The notes under the pieces are model-generated. The model saw only the letters and a program-made list of their open reading frames with translations. It searched no databases and had not been told where the DNA came from. A stretch of DNA of 64,000 bases from an uncultured Shimia sp. (lineage in GTDB: Bacteria; Pseudomonadota; Alphaproteobacteria; Rhodobacterales; Rhodobacteraceae). This document shows positions 43,255 to 51,620 of this stretch, piece by piece (position 1 is the stretch's first letter; the number at the start of each line of letters is the position of its first letter). The position numbers and the translations under genes were made by a program. The DNA lies in assembly GCF_947493595.1 (NCBI RefSeq), contig NZ_CANLRL010000001.1:186001-250000 (forward strand). Reading direction: 5' to 3'.

Positions 43255-44249
43255 TGGCGGCACTGGACGAGATCAATGCGCTGCGGGAGCGCATGGGTGA
43301 GAGCATCATTGGCCAGCGCGATGTGATTGACCGCTTGCTGATTGGGCTTTTGGCCAATGGCAACCTGCTATTGGAGGGCCTGCCGGGTTTGGCCAAGACG
43401 CGCGCGGTGAAGGCTCTGGCGAAGAACTTGGAATGTGACTACTCGCGGATCCAGTTCACGCCGGACCTGTTGCCAGCGGATGTGACCGGCACGGAGATGT
43501 ATGTGCAAGGCGCGGCGGATGGCGAGCAGTTCCGGTTTCAGCCGGGGCCGATTTTTGCCAATGTTGTGTTGGCTGATGAGATCAACCGCGCACCGGCAAA
43601 GGTGCAGGCGGCTCTGCTTGAAGCGATGGAAGAGCGGCAGGTGACGGTGGCAGGAACCACGCACCAGATGGAGCCATTGTTCATGGTGATGGCGACGCAG
43701 AACCCGGTGGAGCAAGAGGGGACGTATCCGCTGCCGGAAGCGCAGATGGACCGGTTCCTGATGCATGTGAACATTCTCTATCCACCGCTTGAGGACGAGA
43801 TCGAAGTGATCCGGCTGGTGCGCGGCGAGGAGCAGGTACAGTTGCAGGAACAGACAGCGGAGAAGGCTTCAAAAGCGCCGCGTGCACCGATTTCGCAGGA
43901 TGTGGTGTTCCAAGCGCGGCGCGAGATCGCAGGTCTGCATTGCGCCGAGGCGATGGAGGTCTATATGGCCACAATTGTGCAGGCCACGCGCACGCCAGTG
44001 GAGTTTGGCGAGAACCTGGCCAAATGGATTGAACTTGGTGGCAGCCCGCGGGCGTCACTGGCGCTGGATCGCTGTTCTCGGGCGCATGCCTGGATGAAGG
44101 GGCGCGATTACGTTGATCCCGAGGACATTCAAGCAATTGCGCCGGATGTGCTGCGGCATCGGTTGGCGTTGAGCTATGAGGCGCAGGGCAGCGGCGTGTC
44201 TGCCGATGACGTGGTGTCCGAATTGCTGACCTTGGTGGCGGTGCCGTAA
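43254..44249 (+). CDS. MoxR family AAA+ ATPase
   Basis: A 331-residue AAA+ chaperone-like ATPase. Walker A is LLEGLPGLAKTRAVKAL, Walker B is VVLADEINRAPAKVQAALLEAMEE, sensor 1 is MATQNPVEQEGTYPLPEAQMDRF, and the lid has GGSPRASLALDRCSRAHAW. MoxR proteins work with VWA-domain partners to mature or activate protein complexes, often by metal or cofactor insertion. The following five genes encode DUF58, DUF4381, two VWA proteins and BatD, the standard partner set. Confidence 0.95.
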   Translation: MAALDEINALRERMGESIIGQRDVIDRLLIGLLANGNLLLEGLPGLAKTRAVKALAKNLECDYSRIQFTPDLLPADVTGTEMYVQGAADGEQFRFQPGPIFANVVLADEINRAPAKVQAALLEAMEERQVTVAGTTHQMEPLFMVMATQNPVEQEGTYPLPEAQMDRFLMHVNILYPPLEDEIEVIRLVRGEEQVQLQEQTAEKASKAPRAPISQDVVFQARREIAGLHCAEAMEVYMATIVQATRTPVEFGENLAKWIELGGSPRASLALDRCSRAHAWMKGRDYVDPEDIQAIAPDVLRHRLALSYEAQGSGVSADDVVSELLTLVAVP

Positions 44250-44261
44250 GCGGAGGACGCG

Positions 44262-45245
44262 ATGCGAAACCGTGCAGCCTTATCGCGTGCCGGGGTGGCC
44301 CCGGATCGGTCGCCGTCTGAGGCCGCAGATGACCCGCGCATTCATGTGAGTTTGCAGGGGCTGCGGTCGTTGGAGCCAGCGGCGCGGGCGATTTCCTTTT
44401 TGCCAAAACAGCCCGCGCGGTCGGCTTTGCAGGGGCGGCATCGCTCGCGCATTCGCGGACGCGGTTTGGATTTTGAAGAACTGCGGGATTACCTGCCGGG
44501 TGATGATGTGCGCGCAATTGACTGGAAGGTCACGGCGCGGGCGGGGTCGCCCTATGTGCGGGTTTACACCGAGGAGCGGGACCGGCCGACACTGATAGTG
44601 GTCGATCAGCGCATGTCGATGTTTTATGGTACGGTGCACAATACCAAGGCGGTCACAGCGGCTGAATGTGCGGCGATTGTGGCGCATCGGGTGGCCAAAC
44701 AAGGCGACCGGGTGGGCGGTGTGGTGTTTGGCGACAGCGACATGGACGAGCTGCGCCCCGGACGGGGGCGGGCGGCGGTGACGCGATTTTTGACCTCGCT
44801 TGAGACGGCCAATCATGGGCTCACAGCGGATGCACCGAAAGTGACCCCGATGCCGTTTAACGATGTGCTGGCGGCGGTGGCACGGCTCGCGACGCGGGAT
44901 CATCTGGTGATCCTGATCAGTGATTTTGACGCCTGTGATGATGAGACAGAGCGACGGTTGGGCGCAATTGCGCTGAACAATGATGTGGTGCTTGGGCTGG
45001 TGGGTGATCCCAGCGCGGACGTGGTGCCAGAAACCGGCGAGGTGACGGCCTCAGACGGCCAGAAGCAAACCTTGTTGGATTTTCGGGCGGAAGAGGTGCG
45101 CGCAGGGTTGGCGCAGGTGACCGGATCACGGCGGGATCAGGTGGCAAAGTGGCAGACGAGGATGCGTCTTTCGGTTCTGTCGTTGACCACCGCTGAAGAC
45201 ACACTCGCGCAGGTGGTGCGGTTGCTGGGAGGGCGGGTGCGATGA
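44262..45245 (+). CDS. DUF58 domain protein
   Basis: A 327-residue cytosolic protein of the DUF58/VWA-like family found next to moxR. It shows HRSRIRGRGLDFEELRDYLPGDDVRAIDWKVTARAG, the invariant DUF58 block. VVDQRMSMFYG follows at the MIDAS position in altered form (D-x-x-x-S). The C-terminal half completes the VWA-like fold (LVILISDFDACDD). It probably docks on MoxR. It starts 12 bases after moxR and overlaps the next gene by four. Confidence 0.93.
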   Translation: MRNRAALSRAGVAPDRSPSEAADDPRIHVSLQGLRSLEPAARAISFLPKQPARSALQGRHRSRIRGRGLDFEELRDYLPGDDVRAIDWKVTARAGSPYVRVYTEERDRPTLIVVDQRMSMFYGTVHNTKAVTAAECAAIVAHRVAKQGDRVGGVVFGDSDMDELRPGRGRAAVTRFLTSLETANHGLTADAPKVTPMPFNDVLAAVARLATRDHLVILISDFDACDDETERRLGAIALNNDVVLGLVGDPSADVVPETGEVTASDGQKQTLLDFRAEEVRAGLAQVTGSRRDQVAKWQTRMRLSVLSLTTAEDTLAQVVRLLGGRVR

Positions 45246-45727
45246 GCGATGAGGCCACCGAAACCGTGGACAACGACAGCCTTGTGGGGCTGCTCAATCA
45301 GCTTGCCGAAGTGCCGGACACAGCGCCCGTGTCGATGATGCCGCAGACGGCCGGCTGGCTGATGGTGGCAGGGATTGTCTTGGCTGTGGCCCTGTGGCGC
45401 GGCTGGCGGATGTGGCAGCATTATCGGGCCAATGCCTATCGGCGGGCGGCGATGAAGGCATTGGCGCAGGCGGGGGAAGATCCGGCGGCAGTTTCAGGAA
45501 TTCTAAAGCGCGCAGCAATGGTGGCCTATGGGCGGCGGCGTGTGGCCGGGTTGAGCGGGCAGACTTGGGTTACGTTTTTGAGCGAGACCGGCGCGGGGCA
45601 GTTTCAGGATACCGCCTTGGTGAGTGCCGCCTATCAGAGCGGTCCAGCGCAAGCTGATCCGCAGTTGCTGGCGGCGGCGCGCGCGTGGATTACATCGCAT
45701 AAGGCACCGGAGGTGGAGGATGTTTGA
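45242..45727 (+). CDS. DUF4381 membrane protein
   Basis: A 161-residue protein with a single membrane helix near 38-57 (GWLMVAGIVLAVALWRGW) after an acidic N-terminus containing LVGLLNQLAEVP, a hallmark of DUF4381. The cytosolic C-terminal part is helical (RRAAMKALAQAGEDPAAV, RKR-type and AGLSGQTWVTFL). Always found in moxR/VWA operons; its biochemical role is unknown. It overlaps both neighbours, by four and eight bases. Confidence 0.85.
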   Translation: MSDEATETVDNDSLVGLLNQLAEVPDTAPVSMMPQTAGWLMVAGIVLAVALWRGWRMWQHYRANAYRRAAMKALAQAGEDPAAVSGILKRAAMVAYGRRRVAGLSGQTWVTFLSETGAGQFQDTALVSAAYQSGPAQADPQLLAAARAWITSHKAPEVEDV

Positions 45728-46703
45728 GCTGAGCCATCCTTGGGTGCTGTTGCTGCTGCCTTTGCCGCTGATCTGGCGGCGGGTGGTGCCGCCGTTTCGC
45801 CAACGGCAAGACGCGCTGCGGGTGCCGTTTTTTGACCAGATCGCGGAGGCCGCTGGGCTGACCGTGCGGAACGGTGCGGCGATTGTCGCGCATAAACGGC
45901 GGGCGTTGATTGGGGGCGGCCTAATGTGGGCGCTGTTGGTTTTGGCATTGGCAGGACCTGTGCGGCTGGGACCGCCGCAGGAGATCACCATGGCGACGCG
46001 GGATGTGATCCTGGCGATTGATATTTCCGGCAGCATGGACACACGCGATTTTCCCGGTGAGGATGGCAAGCCGGTGCAGCGTCTGGCGGCGGTGCAAGAG
46101 GTGGTCGAGGCGTTTCTGGCGGATCGGTCTGGTGACCGCGTGGCGCTGATTGTGTTTGGCACGCGGGCCTATGTACAGGCGCCATTAACCGAGGATCTGG
46201 ACACGGTGCGGGCGTTGTTGGCGCAAACCGAAGTGGGCATGGCGGGGCCGCATACGGCGCTGGGCGACTCGATTGGTTTGGCGATCAACACCTTTGAGGC
46301 CAGTGAGGTTGAGGAGCGGCTATTAATCCTGCTGTCGGATGGCAACGACACGGCGAGCCGGATGAGCCCGGTGAATGCCGCCGAAATTGCGCGGGACAAA
46401 GGTGTGCGCATGTTTGCGATTGGGGTGGGCGATCCGAAGGCAAGCGGCGAGGACCGGCTGGACATGACGTTGCTGAGAAATTTGGCGCAACGCACTGGGG
46501 GGGATGCGTATTTTGCCGCTGATGCGGACGCTTTGGACAGCATCTACGACGAGATTGATGCGCTGAATCCGCAGGAGGCCGACACGTTGAGTTGGCGGCC
46601 GCAGCAGGATTTGGCGCATTGGCCGTTGATGGCGGCTTTGGCGGTAGGGTTGATCTTGTTGATGTCGCTTTGGTTGCGGGATCAGGAGAGGATGCGGGCA
46701 TGA
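45720..46703 (+). CDS. VWA domain membrane protein (BatA-like)
   Basis: A 327-residue inner-membrane protein. The N-terminal helix SHPWVLLLLPLPLIWRRVVPP and a second helix near 60-78 precede a VWA domain. That domain has an intact MIDAS: ILAIDISGSMDTRD (DxSxS), GPHTALGDSIG (Thr) and LLSDGNDTAS (Asp). A last helix lies near 303-322. BatA-type proteins bind metal-dependent ligands and partner MoxR. ATG 45720 has GGAGG upstream; the longer track ORF is rejected. Confidence 0.93.
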   Translation: MFELSHPWVLLLLPLPLIWRRVVPPFRQRQDALRVPFFDQIAEAAGLTVRNGAAIVAHKRRALIGGGLMWALLVLALAGPVRLGPPQEITMATRDVILAIDISGSMDTRDFPGEDGKPVQRLAAVQEVVEAFLADRSGDRVALIVFGTRAYVQAPLTEDLDTVRALLAQTEVGMAGPHTALGDSIGLAINTFEASEVEERLLILLSDGNDTASRMSPVNAAEIARDKGVRMFAIGVGDPKASGEDRLDMTLLRNLAQRTGGDAYFAADADALDSIYDEIDALNPQEADTLSWRPQQDLAHWPLMAALAVGLILLMSLWLRDQERMRA

Positions 46704-48265
46704 CAGTGGACCTGTCGCTGTTCTTGGAGGCGTTCCACTTTCTGCGGCCCTGGTTGCTTGTGCTGGCTTTGCCGGTTGTGGTGACCTGGTGGCGGTTGCG
46801 TCAGAGGCGTGGCGCAACTGGGGGCAATGATGGCTGGTTGGCGCCGCATTTGGCAGAAGCGCTGACGGTGCCGGGGAATACGGCGGGCCGGGTGCAGCCG
46901 ATCGATGTGATCTCATTGGTGCTTTTGTTGTTGGCGGCGGCCGTGGCTGGCCCGAGTTGGACCCGTGCACCGACACCTTTTGCGGCCCAAACCGCGCCGC
47001 TGGTGGTGGTGATGCAGGTCACGCCGTCGATGGAGCAAACCGATGTGGCGCCGCAGCGGTTGGCGCGGGCGCGGCAGAAGACCATGGATTTGCTTGCCTT
47101 GCGCAGCGGCGCGCGCACGGCACTGGTGGCCTTTGCCGGAACCGCGCATGTGGTGGTGCCGATGAGTGAAGACCCTGGGGTGATGCAGCCCTATTTGGAA
47201 GGGCTGACGACAGAAGTGATGCCAATTGAAGGGTTGGACATTCAGGCCGGGTTTGCCACGGCGCAGGCGTTGTTGGCGCGGGAAGGGGCACCGGGGGGCG
47301 TGGTGTTCATGGTTGATGAGTTGTCCGCCAGTGCGGCAGCCGAGCTGGCGGAGGCTTGGGGACGGGATGGGGCTGAAGAGGGTGACGCCGCTGAGACTGT
47401 GGCTTCGATGAGTTTCCTGTTCCTGTTGCCGGAGGGCAAAGCCTTGCCTCAGGTGCCAGACGGAGCGTCGGCGACACGGGTGACGCCGGACAATCAGGAT
47501 GTGGCGGAGGTGGAGCGCTCGTTGGCATCGGCCTATCGCCGTGCGCAGTTGGAGGATGAGGCCCAGCCGTGGGAGGATCGCGGCGCGTGGTTGGCCTGGC
47601 CCGCGTTGATGCTGTTGCTGCTGTGGTTTCGACGTGGCATGGCAGTGCGCTGGGCGGGGCAGGCCGCGTTGGCGCTGTGGCTTTTGCATCCGGGGCAGGT
47701 GCAGGCAGAGGGCTGGCGCGATTGGTTTTTGACGCCGGATCAGCAGGGGTGGCGGGCCTTTGAGCGCAAGGAATACGTCGATGCTGCGGAGGCGTTTGAA
47801 GACCCGTATTTGCGGGGCGTCGCGCTTTATCGAAGTGGTCAATATGAGATCGCGGCACAAGAGATGGCGCGTCTGGACACGGCGGAGGCGGCGTTTTTAC
47901 AGGGCATGGCTCACCTGAAGTCGCGCGGCTACCGCGATGGTGTCCGGGCGTTTGAGCGGGCTTTGGAGATCGATCCAGAGCACAAGGGCGCGCAGCAGAA
48001 CTTGCAGATTTCTAAAGCCATTGTTGAGTATGTTGAGACCACTCGGGAGCAATCTGACACGGGTGAGGACACCGGGATTGGCGCGGATGATGTGGTGTTT
48101 GACAATGAAAGTGGGCGTGGGGAGGACACGCAAATCGAGGTGCCGGAAGAAGACGCACCGGCGCATTTGTCAACGGAACAATGGATGCGCACGGTGGACA
48201 CGCGCACGGAGGATTTCCTGAAACAGCGGTTCCGACTTGAAGCGGCGCGGGGGGAGCGGCCATGA
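46700..48265 (+). CDS. VWA-TPR fusion membrane protein (BatB/BatC-like) with degenerate MIDAS
   Basis: A 521-residue protein. Helices lie near 16-32 and 66-84. A VWA domain (95-270) follows, then a helix near 305-322, a periplasmic region and TPRs (about 355-450: AFERKEYVDAAEAFE, AFLQGMAHLKSRGYRDGVRAFERALEIDP), ending in an acidic tail. The MIDAS reads VVVMQVTPSMEQTD, with Gln for the metal Asp, so metal binding is probably lost, unlike BatA next door. It fuses what are separate BatB and BatC proteins in some species. ATGA overlaps on both sides. Confidence 0.9.
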   Translation: MTVDLSLFLEAFHFLRPWLLVLALPVVVTWWRLRQRRGATGGNDGWLAPHLAEALTVPGNTAGRVQPIDVISLVLLLLAAAVAGPSWTRAPTPFAAQTAPLVVVMQVTPSMEQTDVAPQRLARARQKTMDLLALRSGARTALVAFAGTAHVVVPMSEDPGVMQPYLEGLTTEVMPIEGLDIQAGFATAQALLAREGAPGGVVFMVDELSASAAAELAEAWGRDGAEEGDAAETVASMSFLFLLPEGKALPQVPDGASATRVTPDNQDVAEVERSLASAYRRAQLEDEAQPWEDRGAWLAWPALMLLLLWFRRGMAVRWAGQAALALWLLHPGQVQAEGWRDWFLTPDQQGWRAFERKEYVDAAEAFEDPYLRGVALYRSGQYEIAAQEMARLDTAEAAFLQGMAHLKSRGYRDGVRAFERALEIDPEHKGAQQNLQISKAIVEYVETTREQSDTGEDTGIGADDVVFDNESGRGEDTQIEVPEEDAPAHLSTEQWMRTVDTRTEDFLKQRFRLEAARGERP

Positions 48266-49542
48266 GGTGGTGTGTTGTCTTTGTTCTGTGGTTGGCAAAT
48301 GTTGCTGCGGTTTGGGCGCAGGATGTGCAGCCTAAGCTTGAGGTGACTTTTGAGGAAAACGAGACCGTGCCGGGGCAACCGCTGACCCTGCGGCTAACGG
48401 TGTTGGTGCCGACGTTTATGCCTGACCCGCCAATGTGGCCGGATTTTGAAACGCCGAACCTGATGGTGCGGCTGCCGTCCAAGGCGAGCTCGCCGACCAG
48501 CAAGAGCATTGGCGGGGAAACCTGGTCCGGAATTTCTCGGCGCTATCAAATCACACCGGTGGTGCCGGGCACGTTTGAGATTCCGGCGGGTGAGGTGAAG
48601 GTGCGCTATCGGGCACTTGAGGGCAGCGATGTTGTGGAAGCGTCGTTGCCAGTGCCTGCGCAAACGGTGACGGGTGTTGTGCCGGAGGGGGCTGAAGGGT
48701 TGGACCCTTTTGTGGCGGCAGATAGGCTGACCCTGACGCAGACCGTTGAGGGGGAGACCACGGGGCTGGACGCCGGTGCAAGTTTTACGCGGGTCCTTGA
48801 GGTGAAGATCGAAGGTGTGTCGCCGATGTTCTTGCCATCTGTGACGCCGGAAGAAGGGCTTGCGGGGCTGCGTGCGTATCTAGAAAGCCCTATGGCCGAG
48901 GAGACGGAAAACCGCGGCGTGGTCAGTGGTTCACGCGTGGAGAAGACGGTTTACGTGGTTGAAGGCGGCGTGGATGGCGTGCTGCCTGAGGTGCGTTTGC
49001 AGTGGTTCAATCTGAAAAGCGGGAAAGTGGAAGAGGCCGTGGTGGAGGCCATTGAGGTGCAGGCGGATGCGCCGGTTTTGGCGTCCAATGCGGAGCCGCT
49101 GGATGTTGACAATATCGTGCGGTGGGGCGCGGCATTGGTGGCTTTCTTCCTTGTTGTATGGGCTATTGTGCGTTGGGGTATGCCGGTTCTGCACCGATCT
49201 TGGGAGAGAGCCCAGGAGCGGCGGTTGCAGAGCGCGGGGTACGCTTATAGCGGCATCAAGGCTGCGATGCAGAAACGGGATTTGAGTGCCGCCAAACAGG
49301 CCTATTTGCGTTGGGCGCGCAAGGTGCCACTTGCCGGGCAGAAGACCGAGAAAGCGATTGAAGAAGCCTTTTTGCAGATTGGCGCGGCGCGGTTTGGCAA
49401 TGGCAGTGCAACCGAGGAAGCGCGGGCTTGGGCGCAGCTCAAAACACTCTGCCATAGCAAACACCGCGAAACTCGCTATCGTCACGACACGAAGACACCG
49501 GATTTGCCCCCGCTTAATCCGGTCTCCACGCATCAGAACTGA
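48262..49542 (+). CDS. BatD-like membrane protein
   Basis: A 426-residue exported protein: signal peptide (CVVFVLWLANVAAVWAQ), about 250 periplasmic residues of beta-sandwich character (VPGQPLTLRLTVLVPTF, GISRRYQITPVVPGTFEIPAGEVKV), a membrane helix near 280-300 and a cytosolic helical tail. This is the BatD/oxygen-tolerance layout. It presumably presents a periplasmic surface for the substrate of the module (inference). It is coupled to the VWA-TPR gene by a four-base overlap. Confidence 0.85.
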   Translation: MRWCVVFVLWLANVAAVWAQDVQPKLEVTFEENETVPGQPLTLRLTVLVPTFMPDPPMWPDFETPNLMVRLPSKASSPTSKSIGGETWSGISRRYQITPVVPGTFEIPAGEVKVRYRALEGSDVVEASLPVPAQTVTGVVPEGAEGLDPFVAADRLTLTQTVEGETTGLDAGASFTRVLEVKIEGVSPMFLPSVTPEEGLAGLRAYLESPMAEETENRGVVSGSRVEKTVYVVEGGVDGVLPEVRLQWFNLKSGKVEEAVVEAIEVQADAPVLASNAEPLDVDNIVRWGAALVAFFLVVWAIVRWGMPVLHRSWERAQERRLQSAGYAYSGIKAAMQKRDLSAAKQAYLRWARKVPLAGQKTEKAIEEAFLQIGAARFGNGSATEEARAWAQLKTLCHSKHRETRYRHDTKTPDLPPLNPVSTHQN

Positions 49543-49553
49543 AAGACAGCTGT

Positions 49554-51491
49554 ATGACATTTAAGACTTTTTTCGGCATGGCCCTAGCGTGCTTGATACT
49601 GGGCTCCGCCGGATATGCGCAGACGCCGCATGGCGCGGGTGTGCCGGACTATGTTGGGTCAGAGGCCTGTCAGGACTGTCATGCAGAAGCCTACGACGCG
49701 TGGAAAATCTCGCATCATGGCGAGGCCTGGCGAATGCCAGGAGACGACAGTTTTGTCGGGGCATTCGCGGGAGAAAGTTATGAACATGACGGCATGCGCG
49801 CGACGTTTGATAGAGATGGCGACGCCTATGTGGTGACGGTGCGCGAGAAAGACGGCGTGGAAGCGCGTTATGAGATGCAGTCCGTGGGCGGGGTGCATCC
49901 GCTAGAACATCCGATCCTGTCGACCGGCAAGGGGCGGTTGCAAAGCTTTGATGTGGTCTGGGATGTGGAGCAGCAGCGGTGGTATCACCTTTATCCGGAG
50001 CAGGACTTGCCACCCGAAGATGCGTTTCACTGGACCGGTGTTTACAAAAACTGGAACAGCCGGTGTGCGGAATGTCACGCGACCGGGTTTGAGAAGAATT
50101 ACGATTTTCAGACCAAGCGATACGCAAGCCAGCAGGTTGAAATTGGCGTGGGCTGTGAGGCGTGTCATGGCCCCGGTGCGGCGCATTTAACTATTGTCGA
50201 GGGCGCTAAGCCAGAGAGTTTTGCGGTGGCTTTGGGTGACTGGGGATTTACGGCGACGATGTCAGAACCTGTGGCGGCAATGGAGCAATGTGCGGGCTGT
50301 CATGCGCGGCGTGAGGGTTTTGGCAATGGCAATCCGCTGCCGGGAGAGGCCTTTGCTGACAACTACAACCTCGCGATGCTGCGACCCGGATTGTATCATG
50401 CCGACGGTCAGATTTTGGATGAGGTCTATGTCTACGGGTCCTTCCTGCAGTCCAAGATGTCTCAGAAAGGCGTGACCTGCGCCAATTGCCATGAGCCACA
50501 TTCGGCGGAGGTTGTGGCGGAGGGCAACGCGGTTTGCACGCAGTGCCATTCGCCAGCGGGCAATCGCGAGTTCGAGAGCTTGCGGTTGGCTGATTATGAG
50601 GATGTGGCGCACACCAACCACCCCGAGGGCACCGAGGCAGCGCAATGTGTGAGCTGTCACATGGTGGACAAGGTCTACATGGGCACCGATCCGCGCCGGG
50701 ATCACAGCTTTCGTGTGCCGCGTCCTGATCTGAGCGATGCGCTGGACAGCCCGAATGCCTGTACCACCTGTCACGACGACAAAAGCAATGACTGGGCAGC
50801 AGGCAAAGTGCGCGACTGGTTCCCCGAAGGGCGCTGGCAGGAGCCGCATTATGGTGAGGTTTTGGCGAAAGGGCGCGCCAATCCGCGCGCTGCGGCGGGA
50901 GACTTGATGGGGCTGGCACAGGATGAAACTAAGCCGAATTTGGTGCGGGCAACCGCCTTGTGGCTTTTGGGGCCGGGGGCGACAACACTGGACTTGTTGG
51001 AGCTGGGGGTGTTCTTGGAGAATGAGGATCCGCAAATTCGTGTTGGCGCACTCAATGCGTTGCGCGCGCGGGCAGTCGTGGCGACCGCGCCTTATTTGTT
51101 GCAAGGCTTGAATGACGAAGTGCGGGCGGTGCGCTTGGCGGCGGCGCGGGCAATTATGAGCCAGAGGCCGGATCGCTTGCCGGATAGCCTGCGGGCGGCT
51201 TTGGGACAGGCGTATCGCGAGTTTGGCACGGTGGTGCAGAACCAGATGGATTTTGCCGAAGCGCATTTGCAAGTGGCGGGCTATTCGATGGTGTCGGGCA
51301 ACTTACCATCTGCCATTGCGGCCTTGTCTGAGGCGGTAAAGCTCAATCCGCAAAACCCTCAAGCCTGGAGCAGCCTGATCCGCATGACCGCACAGGTCGA
51401 AGGGCGCCGGGCGGCGCAAAAACGCATGCGACAGGCGTTGGCCTACAATCCTGACGATCCGGATTTGCAGCAGTTGGCGGAGCAATTCTGA
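49554..51491 (+). CDS. Octaheme c-type cytochrome with C-terminal HEAT/TPR region
   Basis: A 645-residue periplasmic protein with a signal peptide (ALACLILGSAGYAQ). Eight CxxCH haem c motifs have His at 43, 175, 205, 250, 313, 332, 369 and 407 (CQDCH, CAECH, CEACH, CAGCH, CANCH, CTQCH, CVSCH, CTTCH). Residues about 460-540 resemble HEAT repeats (DPQIRVGALNALRAR, DEVRAVRLAAARAIM) and 565-640 form TPRs. It belongs to the cytochrome c554/NrfB-like multihaem group, but the electron partner is unknown. It starts 11 bases after the BatD-like gene, so it is almost certainly part of the same operon. Confidence 0.93.
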   Translation: MTFKTFFGMALACLILGSAGYAQTPHGAGVPDYVGSEACQDCHAEAYDAWKISHHGEAWRMPGDDSFVGAFAGESYEHDGMRATFDRDGDAYVVTVREKDGVEARYEMQSVGGVHPLEHPILSTGKGRLQSFDVVWDVEQQRWYHLYPEQDLPPEDAFHWTGVYKNWNSRCAECHATGFEKNYDFQTKRYASQQVEIGVGCEACHGPGAAHLTIVEGAKPESFAVALGDWGFTATMSEPVAAMEQCAGCHARREGFGNGNPLPGEAFADNYNLAMLRPGLYHADGQILDEVYVYGSFLQSKMSQKGVTCANCHEPHSAEVVAEGNAVCTQCHSPAGNREFESLRLADYEDVAHTNHPEGTEAAQCVSCHMVDKVYMGTDPRRDHSFRVPRPDLSDALDSPNACTTCHDDKSNDWAAGKVRDWFPEGRWQEPHYGEVLAKGRANPRAAAGDLMGLAQDETKPNLVRATALWLLGPGATTLDLLELGVFLENEDPQIRVGALNALRARAVVATAPYLLQGLNDEVRAVRLAAARAIMSQRPDRLPDSLRAALGQAYREFGTVVQNQMDFAEAHLQVAGYSMVSGNLPSAIAALSEAVKLNPQNPQAWSSLIRMTAQVEGRRAAQKRMRQALAYNPDDPDLQQLAEQF

Positions 51492-51522
51492 GCCTGCCTG
51501 CGGCATCTTCGCACAAACCGCG

Positions 51523-51539
51523 AAAAACACGGAGTTTTT
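51523..51539 (+). terminator. Weak AT-rich hairpin after the cytochrome gene
   Basis: AAAAAC and GTTTTT pair around ACGGA and end in a T-run. The stem is only six base pairs, so termination is uncertain. Confidence 0.35.
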
Positions 51540-51620
51540 CTAAGGTATTTTGGGTAGACGCCGGTTGTTTTAGGATAGGCGGATGCTTATCAGTCTGAGG
51601 CAACGAACAGGAGGGCGCCG

